Assembly: GCA_016721865.1 (NCBI GenBank)
Contig: JADKHF010000003.1
Location: forward strand, 1-64,000
DNA from: Nitrosomonas sp.
GTDB lineage: Bacteria; Pseudomonadota; Gammaproteobacteria; Burkholderiales; Nitrosomonadaceae
Reading direction: 5' to 3'
DNA length: 64,000 bases
Each line of letters starts with the position of its first letter. Positions within the stretch are counted from its first letter, which is position 1. A program made the translations under genes and the position numbers. The notes under the pieces are model-generated. The model was not told the origin of the DNA, did not search any database, and saw nothing but the letters and a program-made list of their open reading frames with translations. Positions 29,201-38,074 of this stretch are shown in pieces.

Positions 29201-29683
29201 CAAATCACGCTCGGCTGCGACGAAGAATCGCATCGGTTGTCCCTGTGCTTCTTTCATCCAGAAGACCTGCGCCAGTGTGATTGTCTGATCGTAACCGGCA
29301 TTGTGAAACACCCCGAGGATCACCGAATAGCTATTAGGGTCGCGCAGCGAGACCGGTTTGGCGGTACCGGTGACTTCGCTGCGTTCGGATTTGTAATACC
29401 CGAGTACGTAGGAACGCAGCGTCCTTTCTTTGCTGCTGGCACCCGCGGCCTTGTTATAGGCGATGCGCTGCGCCGGAACCAGCAGGGTGGTGATGGCGTC
29501 GACCAGCGTCGATTTGCCGGAACCGATGTCGCCGGTCAATAAGCCATTTTTACCATCGAGTTGCAGTGTCCAGACGCGCTGATCGAACGTACCCCAATTA
29601 AATACTTCCAGCCGCTTCAGCCGGAAGCCGGATAGCCTGTTATCCGCTGTGAAATCAAGACTCAGTGGTTGTGGTTCAAGCAT
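26299..29683 (-). CDS. jetC: Wadjet SMC-like ATPase JetC (two frameshifts)
   Basis: About 1,128 residues of a MukB/SMC-like ATPase. Walker A is LLTGDIGSGKSTLVDAI near 29510, followed by two coiled-coil arms with a central hinge-like segment. The ABC signature is GGKSGGQKEKLAYTILAASL near 26650 and Walker B is FVVLDEAFGRGSDES near 26540. Two frame breaks lie near 28587 (an A-run in AAGAAAAAG) and near 26840 (one G short in ttcgaat). Conserved sequence continues after both. The ATG at 29683 overlaps the jetB stop (ATGCTTGA), giving translational coupling. It drives DNA loop extrusion with the JetA kleisin and JetB. Confidence 0.9.
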
Positions 29684-30371
29684 CGTTCGCATTTTCCCTG
29701 GATGTTTCAGGCGTTGTGCCCGACAGTTGCGCTTGATAGGTTGCCAGCCGGGCATCGAAATCGGCCAGCCACTGCGCGTCGACAAATGCCTTGAGGATAC
29801 GTCGCACCTCGAAACCTGGCAGTGCGGCAGTGCTGCCGCTGAGCGGCTTGAGGCGGCGCAGAAAACCCAATTCAACGATTTTGTTGATGTGGGTTTCGAT
29901 CTGATCGATCAAACGGGTTTCGTTGCTGCTGTTCGGCAGAAACACACGCACCAGTTCAACGATGTCGTCGCGCGTCAGAACCAGGCGGGTATCGCTGCCG
30001 CTGGCGTCAAATTCGGCCAGTTTTTTGCGCAACAGCGCCAGTAGCAAGCTGACCGGAAACGACAGCGGTCTGCGTGCAACCAGCCGGGGCAGTTTGGGGG
30101 TGGCTTCATCGTCCGCGGATTCCTCCCGGCTCTTGAGGAACGCGTAACCTTCCGCTTCATCAAGCACCAGATCCAATCCCAGCACCGTTATATAATCGCG
30201 CACGCGGGTTTGCAGATTCAGCAGCATGCCCCACAGCCGTGCATCGCCGTCGCGGTAGATAACACTCTTGAGCAAGGTGATGAGCAGCACCGGCAGATCC
30301 GCAGGCGGGGCGGAGGAGGGCATTGCAACTTCTGCCGATTGTTCTTCTCCTTCCATATCCATCCTATCCAT
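29676..30371 (-). CDS. jetB: Wadjet MukE-like subunit JetB (DUF4194)
   Basis: About 231 residues matching DUF4194, the winged-helix MukE/KITE-like subunit. Visible blocks are LPVLLITLLKSVIYRDGD, LWGMLLNLQTRVRDYITVLG and the LVLTRDDIVELVRVFLP helix-turn-helix-like end. The ATG at 30371 is taken (a TTG just upstream is possible). The acidic N-terminus (MEGEEQSAE) offers another start at 30356. It overlaps jetC by eight bases and begins a few bases after the jetA stop. It bridges the JetA kleisin and supports ATPase cycling. Confidence 0.9.
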   Translation of the reverse strand: MDRMDMEGEEQSAEVAMPSSAPPADLPVLLITLLKSVIYRDGDARLWGMLLNLQTRVRDYITVLGLDLVLDEAEGYAFLKSREESADDEATPKLPRLVARRPLSFPVSLLLALLRKKLAEFDASGSDTRLVLTRDDIVELVRVFLPNSSNETRLIDQIETHINKIVELGFLRRLKPLSGSTAALPGFEVRRILKAFVDAQWLADFDARLATYQAQLSGTTPETSRENANDA

Positions 30372-30377
30372 CAATAG

Positions 30378-31696
30378 TCAGCGCACGAAAATGACACGCG
30401 GCAGCCTTGCCTGTTTGCTGACAAGGGTGCCATCATGGATTGTGGCTTTCCATGTGATCAAATCCTCGGTGTTTTCGTCCACTACGGCTTTGAACGATTC
30501 GCTGCCCAGTTGCAGATAGGTGACCAGCTCGGCTAAACCCTGTTGCAGCGGTTGTGCGTCAATAATTCAGACAGCATGATTTGTCCGCGTGTTTGCAGTG
30601 CCTGACGGATGTGCCGGGTCAAGCGCGCCTTGTCCACGACGATCTGGGTATAGAGTGCCGCCGGATCGGCGTCACTGTCGCCTGCCTGCAGTTTTATTTC
30701 TGCAATCAAAGGCTTGAACGCGGGGGTGAATAGCGACCGTTCCATGGCCAGTTCGATGGCCGCTCCAGGTTGTGCGATGCGCATGACATCACCGGCGGGT
30801 GGCGCTTGACGCAAGGCCAGTGCTTTGCTCTCGATGCCGTGCAGAATATCCATGATGCGCTTGTTTTCCAGCCAGGCTTGATCGTCGAGAAAACGGCGCA
30901 ACTGTTGCGATAACTGCGCCACGGTGCGCAGCGTATGCTCGCCGGCCTCCAGCCAGTCGTAATGCACGCGGCGCGTCCGGGCATCCGGCTTAAGTTCGAT
31001 GACCGGCGGCAGCGCCAGCACATGTTCTAGCAGTCCGGTCAATTCCTCCTGTCTGCGGCTGGACATCAAAAAATCGCAGAAAGCGCGGAAGCTTTTGCCT
31101 TGATCCGAATCGCCAATCGCATCACGCTCTCCCATGATTTCTTCCAACAAAGCGCCTTTGGCGCCTTCCCACAAAGCGATTTGTTCGCGGACTTTGCGAT
31201 CCAATTGGCGGAAGTTATATTCGACTTCGCGAAAGTCGGTGAGCAACTCCCTTGCCAGCTGCATGAATTGCTGAAAACGGTCTTTCAACGCCGAATCATC
31301 CAGTAACACGACATCACCCGCTTGAATGCGTGCGATTTCGGCGTCGATCTCAGCGCGCCGTTTGTGTAATTCCGCAATGCGTTTGGCCGGGTCGGATTCG
31401 CTGCCTGCACTGATCTGCTTGAGCAGATCAAACAGCGTCAACAGGCGTGACTCGGTGCCGACAAAACTGCGTTCCGACAATGCCGACAGCCAGGCGATGG
31501 CTTTCTCTGCTGCCGGTGTCAGATCGAATTGCGGTTCGTCCGAGCCTTGCTGATAGAATTTCCGCAAACGCACGTTGGGCGCGATGAACACGCGCTGCAA
31601 AAAACTGGCCACCAGCGGCGCATGATCCGAGCGCAGCAACCGCCACGCGGGATGGCGCGTGCGCAGGTGTTCCAGCGTGGCGTAATCCAGTGTCAT
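30378..31696 (-). CDS. jetA: Wadjet kleisin-like subunit JetA (DUF3375; one frameshift)
   Basis: About 440 residues of DUF3375, the MukF/kleisin-like subunit of type I Wadjet. The N-terminus is TLDYATLEHLRTRHPAWRLL and the middle is coiled-coil (AELHKRRAEIDAEIARIQ). One frame ends at 30533. Conserved sequence continues in another frame from about 30567 (AQPLQQGLAELVTYLQLGSE onward) to a stop at 30378, so a single-base indel lies near 30567. The ATG at 31696 overlaps the stop of the preceding DUF3617-like frame by ATGA. It is the first jet gene and connects the JetC heads. Confidence 0.9.
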
Positions 31697-31977
31697 TGCA
31701 GCGGATTGACTGCGGTACAGCGTTCGCCGATCCAGCGGCCATTGGTTTGCGCCGATGCATGAACCGGATTGCCGGCTACAGTGCTGTCGAATTCGGTATT
31801 TCCCGAGAAGTTTTCCGGGCTGGTGAAAGTGCCTTGCGCGGTTCCATTGCCTTGAAAATGCTGATTGGTGCAGATCAGATCCAGTTCATAGCTGTTGCCG
31901 GTGCGCTTTGCGTTCTGTACGGTGCAACCGGACTGTATGCATGGAATTTCCGCGGTGCGTTTTCTGAGTTGTTGCAA
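31693..31977 (-). CDS. DUF3617-like fragment preceding jetA
   Basis: A 94-residue open frame (start TTG at 31977) matches the C-terminal half of DUF3617 periplasmic proteins: SGCTVQNAKRTGNSYELDLI, GTFTSPENFSGNTEFDS and NGRWIGERCTAVNP. No signal peptide or N-terminal half is seen upstream, so it is probably a truncated gene. Its stop overlaps the jetA ATG by ATGA. Whether it is expressed and couples jetA translation is open. Confidence 0.6.
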   Translation of the reverse strand: MQQLRKRTAEIPCIQSGCTVQNAKRTGNSYELDLICTNQHFQGNGTAQGTFTSPENFSGNTEFDSTVAGNPVHASAQTNGRWIGERCTAVNPLQ

Positions 31978-32129
31978 GTTTAGCTGATTACTGGAAAACC
32001 TCCCAGAACAAGCGCGGGAAATTTGGATCCATCTCTACCTTTGGGTTGTCGGGTAAAAATTCGGTATTTTCTGGCCTCAATCGCGTCATTCTTTGCAGTA
32101 TTATCCTTAATTTTCGTTTTCAGGGCGCA

Positions 32130-32285
32130 ACTTGACTATCAGTACCACATCCAAACACATCCGTTTCATCACCAGGCAGCAGTGCCTGTGCCTGAGTAAT
32201 GTCGTGAACATTGGCAGCCGTTCCAATCAGGGTGTGAACAACGCTAATAAAAATCACAATGTGAATAAATCCGTGTTTCCCTAAG
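32130..32285 (-). pseudogene. IS5-family transposase remnant
   Basis: The minus strand reads IGTAANVHDITQAQALLPGD then ETDVFG, an internal block highly typical of IS5-group transposases (VVGTAANVNDVTQAHALLHG-type). The flanking halves are missing, and only about 50 residues remain. It is an old insertion scar in the 0.8-kb gap between the DUF3617 fragment and the porin gene. Confidence 0.7.
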
Positions 32286-32311
32286 ACTTGTTTTTATAGT
32301 ACGCCAGGTAG

Positions 32312-32471
32312 CCCGGATATTGCATGAATTGCGCACGCCCTTACCTGTCTCTTGATTCCACAAGGGATTTGTCTCAGTCAGGTGTATGAATAACTACACC
32401 GCTTCTTCGAAAAATCCCTTGTGAAACCAATATCATGCATGAGCATCGTGCGAATTCATGCAATATCCGGG
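32312..32471. repeat. 160-bp palindromic (MITE-like) element
   Basis: The ends cccggatattgcatgaattg(cgcacg) at 32312-32337 and (cgtgcg)aattcatgcaatatccggg at 32447-32471 are near-perfect inverted repeats. A second nested pair, cacaagggattt (32359-32370) and aaatcccttgtg (32412-32423), would fold the interior into a long hairpin. It has no reading frame. It is consistent with a miniature transposable element. Confidence 0.7.
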
Positions 32472-32792
32472 TTAAATCCTCTTTACTTTTACTGCCTGCT
32501 CCTATGAATTAATCAAGCTTCGGCGGTGTGTTTAACCAGTGTTTCGTGATCAGACCGGATATATAAACGATTGAATAACCCATTTGCGCTAATGTTCCAG
32601 AACGAACTGGGCGTAGTGACGACAAAATCACTTATTTGTTCTGTAATTCTTGGTGATAAGCCAATTAACCGGCTTGTTCGCGTTGACCCTTTCAGCTATT
32701 CAGTGTTAGAGTTCTTTCCATGCGGAGGTTGGGGTCTTTTGTTTTTTCTGGTTTTTGTATCTTTTCATTGACTTATTTAGGGGGAGGTAGTA
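32472..32792. other. Upstream region of the porin gene
   Basis: A 320-base spacer between the palindromic element and the porin ATG. I see no gene I trust (a 66-codon frame at 32571 lacks a start signal and family resemblance). A GGGGGAGG ribosome-binding site lies at its end. It presumably contains the porin promoter. Confidence 0.4.
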
Positions 32793-34186
32793 ATGAAATA
32801 TCAATCGCTATACAAGATCCGGACGTTTCATGCTGTGGCTGGGGGATTACTGCTGATTGGCATGAGTTCGTCGGGTGTACATGCAAACACAGTTACGAGT
32901 AACAAAGATAGCAGCAGCAACAGTGTTATGAATGCAATTGAAAACAGCGGCATTAAGTTTGGTGGCTGGATTCAGGGTGGGGCGACTTTTAATCCAAGTT
33001 CAAAGCATGGTTTCAATGGCCCGGTAACTTTTGCTGATCAGGCGAATAGATTTCAACTGAATCAATTGAATTTCTTTCTGGAACGTGCGGTAAAGACAGA
33101 AGGCAAAGGCTGGGATTTCGGTTTTCGTGCTGATTTCCTGTTTGGCACCGATGCCATTTTTACACAGGCTTATGGTAATCCTGCATTCGATGTCAACAAT
33201 GGCCGCCCGCTGGCTGACCGGGGTAACTGGGATCTCGATATATGCTGTAATTCCAGCCGCACATACGGTATCGCAATTCCGCAGGCTTTTGCAGAGATTT
33301 ATGCGCCTGTGGGTAACGGATTGAATGTTAAAGCGGGTCATTTTTATACCCCGATTGGCTATGAAACAGTACCCGCGCCTAACAACTTTTTCTATACGCA
33401 CGCCTATACTATGCAGTACGGTGAGCCTTTTACGCATACCGGTGTGTTGGGTGATTATGCGATTAATAAGAATTTTAGCGCGATGGCTGGTGCCATCGGC
33501 GGTAGCGGAACGGGTGGCTGGGACGGTAATTTTGATAAACAAATGGAAAACTGGGGTGGGATCGGCGGGATAACCTGGACCAGTAATGATCAAAAAACCT
33601 CCCTTAATATCAGCGGTACCGGCAGCACCACTTCGACACGCAACAGCAGTTTCTGGGGCATGTACAGTGTTGTTATGAAACATATGGTTACAGACAAAAC
33701 ACATTTTGTCGTACAACATGACCATGGTTTTGCGGATAATGTATTGTTAGCGAATAATGTGTATTCGGGCGTTATCAAAGATGCGGCATGGTATGGCGTT
33801 AATACGCATCTCTACTACGACGTGACTCCCGATGTATCCATCGGTGTTCGCGCAGAATGGTTCCGTGATCGCGATGGTTTCCGTGTCTGGTCGCCAGGAC
33901 GTGTGACTGCCGCAACCAATCATCTGGGCAGGAGTTACGCAAGTAACGTCGGTCTGCTGGGTACCAGCACACCTGCGGATTACTATGCAGTGACCATTGG
34001 CGCTAACTGGAAAGCAGCCAAGACATTGAATGGGCTGGAAGGACTGAGGCAATTGAATATCCGTCCGAATATCCGTTATGACCGCGTGGATGCGTTGCAC
34101 GAATCGTTGCAGACTGCTGCTACCGGCCTTTTGGCGGCAATAAGGATCAAATTCTATTCTCGCTGGATGCGGTACTGCCTTTCTGA
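32793..34186 (+). CDS. Putative beta-barrel porin (BBP2 / DUF1597 type; late frameshift)
   Basis: About 464 residues. The signal peptide is FHAVAGGLLLIGMSSSGVHA. The mature protein has alternating aromatic beta-strands (GIKFGGWIQGGATF, LNFFLERAV, GWDFGFRADFLFG, VKAGHFYTPIGYETVPAPNN) typical of BBP2/OmpL-like outer-membrane porins. The last frame ends at 34193 with unlike sequence. A one-base shift near 34120 restores PFGGNKDQILFSLDAVLPF and a stop at 34184-34186, giving the C-terminal aromatic residue needed for barrel assembly. A strong GGGGGAGG site precedes the ATG, and a terminator follows. It is predicted to form a diffusion channel of unknown specificity. Confidence 0.83.
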
Positions 34187-34230
34187 GTTTTAGTAGCCAG
34201 CCTGTCAATTCAGGCATGAAACATGAAGAA

Positions 34231-34260
34231 AGAATGCGCCTGTGGGCGCATTCTTTTATT
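34231..34260 (+). terminator. Rho-independent terminator after the porin gene
   Basis: Stem agaatgcgcc / gggcgcattct with a tgt loop, followed by tttatt. Confidence 0.8.
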
Positions 34261-34381
34261 CCGCTGCGCCCAGCCGGGCGCACTTACTGTCGCTACTTGA
34301 TACGATGCAACGACTCCAGTACGTTCGATGAACCGGTAACGGCCGCTCTCAGAAGTGATCGACAGGCTCAAGTTGAGCTAT

Positions 34382-36364
34382 TCACCCGGCTGCATGGCGT
34401 GGCGCTGGGGAAGGTTGGCTGACATGATTGTCTGAAAGTTCGAAGCTGCAGTCGTTGAGTTCGTTCTGTTCATTCTCACTCGAGGACTCCGTAAAATCAC
34501 CTGACTTGCCGATCTGAGACGTCGTCATGAGCGTAACGCCAGGCACCACGATCGAGTAAATCGTATCAGGCTCGGCATTGATGGCAAGTTTCTTGCCGCT
34601 AACGGACGTCTTTGTCTGTTCGAACTGCTTCCGCCGTCTTTTGTAGCTAGTGATGGTGACCGAAGCCTCATCGCACGCGATCTCGCTGGCGGCTGTCAAA
34701 TCAAACGTGACGCTTTCGCTTTTGTTGCTGCGACTACTACTGTTCCAGATTAGAACCAGTTTTTGCCGGCGGCGTCGTAGGATGCGAGACTCTGGTTTAT
34801 CGGGATGGAGGAGTTCTCGTAGTATGTCGGCCTGGACTGACGCGAACTTACGATTTCGAATCCCGGCCTGAGAAAGCGGGTGAACTGGGCGAAGACATAG
34901 TATTTATTATTTATATATCCAGGCTTTCCACGTTCCTGGGAATCCTTATCGCTCTCATGCCCGAATGCGCCATTGACCAAGCCCCATGAGCTGTACTTAT
35001 TCGGCAGCGATTCCCCCCACTCGACAGCCTGCCAATACAGCCAGGCGGAAGGCTTGAGCAGAGTGATATCATCCATGATCGTGTCAGCTAACTTGCCAGG
35101 GTAGCAATCCTTAGCATCAGACTCAAGCCAATCTTCGCAATTCCCATACTCCGAAACCCATGCCTTTTTTGTCTTGATCGTGGTCCTCAGTTCTTGTCTA
35201 TCCCCGGGCTTGTCATTGTTATTAGCATAGGAATGCACGTTCACTTTGTCGATGAATTTTCGCAGGCCTTGTTGATTGACCAGGAAATCGAACGTTTCAA
35301 TGGCATCCGGCAGGTTATTCTCGTCTGACACGGCAATCTTCACATCACTCAGGCCCATTTTGTTCAGTTTCCCACGAAGCGCGCGCAGAATCACTGCCTG
35401 TTCCGTCAAATTAAGGTTCACTCCCTCCTGGTCCTTGGGATACTTCCAGAAAGGACCATTTTCAGGGTGAAAACCACTAGGCTCGTTAAACGGTGCAAGC
35501 GAAGTAACGTGAATACCCCAACTGTTTCTTGCGTGCTCAACGACAGTGGCAAGGTAGTAGGCAAAGTCAACGTAGTTCCATTCCTGCAGTTTCCCGCCAG
35601 CCGAACTCTTGCACGAAGTATCTTCGGGTGAGGAGGAAGCCTTACATTTTGTGTCTGCGTCGTAGCCAGGTATCCCCGGTATTGTCGTACTCGGGTCAAT
35701 CCGAGTCATCCACCACATCGGTGCGTTGGCAAAGAACTCAACTTTCGCACCGCGCTTATAGATGGCTCGTAGCATGCTTACTTGGTTTGCGTCGCGAGTC
35801 CAATCCCAGCTTCCCGTTTTTGGATCGTTGTTAAACCAATCCACCCAGAATCCGTCGATGTCTCGGAACCACGCCATTCTATGATCCTTCGCTTCAACAT
35901 TACCATCATCGGGAGGGTAGTTGGGCGGCGGCGGTACAGCATCGACGCGCCCATCAATGTTGTCGCTGGGCAATCCTCCCCCACCGATATTGTAACGGAC
36001 TATGTTTAAACCCAGGCCGGGTAACTGCTGCCGATCCTTGAATTGGACAGGCTTCATCGTGTATAGAAGATCGGCGTACAAATCCTCGTAGTTCGCCCCG
36101 CCAACGCCCTTGCCCCACCACGCTAGTGTAGTGTCTTTCCAAAAACAGAAACAATAAACCACATTATATATCACTATTTGGGGGCTCCAAAAAACACCAA
36201 ACAAGGCACACTAGCGAAGTTCCCCAGCCTTCCCAGATTCCCTGCGACTCCACCCCTACCGTTACGGTCTGCTCAGCATGGGCAGCCGTTGTGAGCGTGC
36301 ACATCCACATGGCCGCTGTGACGATCAGAATGTTCCTGCGACGTGCGATGCGTTGAACTTTCAT
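34382..36364 (-). pseudogene. GH30-type glycoside hydrolase, split by an 88-bp insertion
   Basis: An exported (beta/alpha)8 glycosidase of the GH30 type. From the ATG at 36364: signal peptide ILIVTAAMWMCTLTTAAHA, then VGVESQGIWEGWGTSL. An 88-bp insertion (36126-36213) follows, after which AWWGKGVGG continues. The acid/base Glu lies in VTSLAPFNEPSGFHPENG and the nucleophile Glu in KKAWVSEYGNCEDW. One A is missing near 34755 (reads NWF-stop; restored it reads GKKLVLIWNSSS), and the C-terminal beta-domain runs to 34382. Without the insertion the N-terminus is in frame. The GWGTSLAWW start resembles endo-beta-1,6-galactanase members. As written the gene is broken. Confidence 0.8.
36126..36213. 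mobile_element. 88-bp TA-flanked MITE-like insertion inside the GH30 gene
   Basis: The sequence between two CTAG sites (36123-36126 and 36211-36214) has ends tagtgtagtgtctttcc and, on the other strand, tagtgtgccttgtttgg. Removing 88 bases with one TA joins the codons for GTSL directly to AWWGKG in frame. A TA duplication with TAGTGT ends fits an IS630/Tc1-mariner-type miniature element. The full IS630 copy at 36825-37959 shares the CTAGTGT end. Confidence 0.75.
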
Positions 36365-36705
36365 GATGTTCTCCCATGAATTGTTATACAGGTTTAGGTG
36401 CCAAATAAAAAAGCCGGACTGCCGCGCATAACTTTCGTGTATAGTAAAACCAGGCATTCTTTTTCATAATCATAAAGATGAGAGTACTGGAAGGCAGATG
36501 GATTGTCAAAAATACAGACAAATGATCAGAAATTCACGGAATTTGTATCCGATCGGCAGCAAAAGCGTCGATTCATAGTCAGTCATTAAAAAACAGAATG
36601 ATGTAAGAATCTTAAAGTGTGTTTTTAAGAGGTTTTATGGGGGGTTTCTGGCTGACCTTATTGGCTGATTTTATTGATTCTTGGTTGATAAAAAAGGAAA
36701 ACATC
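36365..36705. other. Divergent intergenic region, GH30 gene / small secreted protein
   Basis: About 340 bases with no gene. It must hold the promoters of both flanking divergent genes. GGGAGAAC (minus strand) precedes the GH30 ATG and AAAAAGGAAAAC precedes the small-protein ATG. No clear operator is seen. Confidence 0.4.
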
Positions 36706-36825
36706 ATGAACTTGACAAAGATTTGCATCTATTTAACAAGCATAATTCTGGCGAGCGTACCAACACTTGTAAATGCATCTCCTCAGATCGCGCCAAATCC
36801 AAATTATTCGACAATCACGGTAGCT
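36706..36825 (+). pseudogene. Small secreted protein, N-terminal part cut by IS630
   Basis: The ATG at 36706 with an AAAAGGA site starts a signal peptide (LTKICIYLTSIILASVPTLV, cleavage after NASA-like VNA) and a short mature part, SPQIAPNPNYSTITVA. The IS630 copy begins at the CTAG site here. If one TA copy is removed, the frame across the junction ends within six codons. A longer frame on the far side (from 37961) is one base out of register. The original protein cannot be identified. Confidence 0.5.
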
Positions 36826-37959
36826 AGTGTCTAATTGTATAAGTTAACGATTGTATTTCTGAGTTGAGCACCTCTTACCTCGCGCTTCCTCCAAACAAAC
36901 GGCGCAGCAGTTTTATTGTAGTGTTTCACGAACGCTTTGATGGCTTGCGTCAGTTGCTCCGTACTTTGGAAGCTTGCCCCATTCAGTGTTTGCGTGTAAA
37001 GATGCCAAACCAAATTTCTACTTGGTTAAGCCAGCTTGCTGAAGTAGGTGTGAGGGAAGTGGACGTTAGGATGACGGGCCAGCTAGTCATCATTTCTCTT
37101 GTGGGTTGCGTAGTTGTCCAAGATCACGTGAATTTCTTGGTTGACAGGCACCTCAGCCACGTCATCAAGAAAGGCCTGGAAGTCTGGACGCTTCTGACTG
37201 CCGTGACCTTGGATTGATTACGCCAGTGGCCACGTTCAGCGCGGCAAATAAATTGACGGTACTGACGTCTGCGCGTGCTTGGATTCCGCGCACGATTTTC
37301 CGCTGCTGGTATGAACGTAGCCAATTTTTCTCTCTAAGGCTTGAATCGATGGCTTTTCATCAATACTCAGAACCAGTGCGTTGGTGGGTGGCCCCAGGTA
37401 CAAGCCTATCACATCTGCTGCTTTGGCCGCGAATTCCGGATCAGTACTCACGCACCAAGAACGCATGCGCCGTGGTTGAATGCCCTCCTTGCGAAGAATG
37501 CGCCAGATAGCGTCATCTGACACGCCCAGTGCCTGAGCTGGCGTTCTTCCCGTCCCAACCGGAAAGCCCTTCGGGTGGAGTAAGTTCAAGCTGTTTGCGT
37601 ATTCTATCGCGCAAGTCGCTGCATCGTAGATGGGTGGCTTGCCACTGCGCGCTCGGTCATGTAACGCCGCGATGCCGCCCTCCATAAATCTCTTGCGCCA
37701 CATCGCTACTGTATTCGCCTGCAACTTCATGCGTGCCGCAATCTGGTCGTTACGTTCGCCCGCCAGACAGCCCAACACAATCTTTGCACGCTCGACCAAA
37801 CGAGTTTGACTCAGTGCGACTAGATCCCAGTCGCTCCAATTCTTTCGATCCTGATCGCTGCATGTTACCTTTGCTGCTACCCGTGTCATGAGAGCCTCCT
37901 GCTTACGTTAAACAAACAGGAGATTACTTAAATATAACTATTTATGCAATTAAACACTA
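36825..37959 (-). mobile_element. IS630-family insertion sequence
   Basis: About 1.13 kb between CTAG sites at 36824-36827 and 37957-37960. The ends are imperfect inverted repeats: tagtgtctaattgtataag on the left and, on the complement, tagtgtttaattgcataaa on the right. The TA duplication and a minus-strand DDE transposase place it in IS630/Tc1. It disrupts a small secreted-protein gene. Confidence 0.85.
36831..37889 (-). pseudogene. IS630 transposase, frameshifted
   Basis: Three frames join into one transposase of about 350 residues. The N-terminal winged helix is IAARMKLQANTVAMWRKRFM, then ALVLSIDEKPSIQALERK gives the first DDE aspartate (near 37350). A second block reads in another frame (FLDD...NQEIHVILDNYATHKR near 37110). 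The C-terminal SWLNQVEIWFGIFTRKTLNG block reaches NTIVNLYN at 36834. At least two indels separate the blocks. Upstream of the ATG at 37889 is a GGAGGCTC site. It is probably inactive as written. Confidence 0.8.
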
Positions 37960-38074
37960 GATTACGTTTCTGATGTTAGCGTAGCGCTCCGTTCCGCGTT
38001 TTCTGCTCCGGTCCTTCTTGTTGCAGGGATAGGAGCAGCAGGGCGCGCGGAGCAAATTTATCGGATAGGGAATA

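Noticed and set aside
28841..29542. A 233-codon plus-strand open frame inside jetC (and others at 27846-28463)
   Set aside because: High-GC antisense shadows of jetC; the minus strand carries the Walker A motif and coiled coils.
25092..31696. MukBEF chromosome condensin instead of Wadjet
   Set aside because: The fourth gene (DUF3322 plus Toprim DUF2220) and the DUF3375/DUF4194 subunits define JetABCD; MukBEF has no such nuclease, and a canonical smc is present at 6.8-10.4 kb.
32571..32771. A 66-codon frame in the porin leader
   Set aside because: No start signal or homology; the end is hydrophobic only by chance T-richness.
33000..33725. A 241-codon minus-strand frame opposite the porin gene
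   Set aside because: No signal, no ribosome-binding site, and the plus strand encodes a clear beta-barrel with signal peptide.
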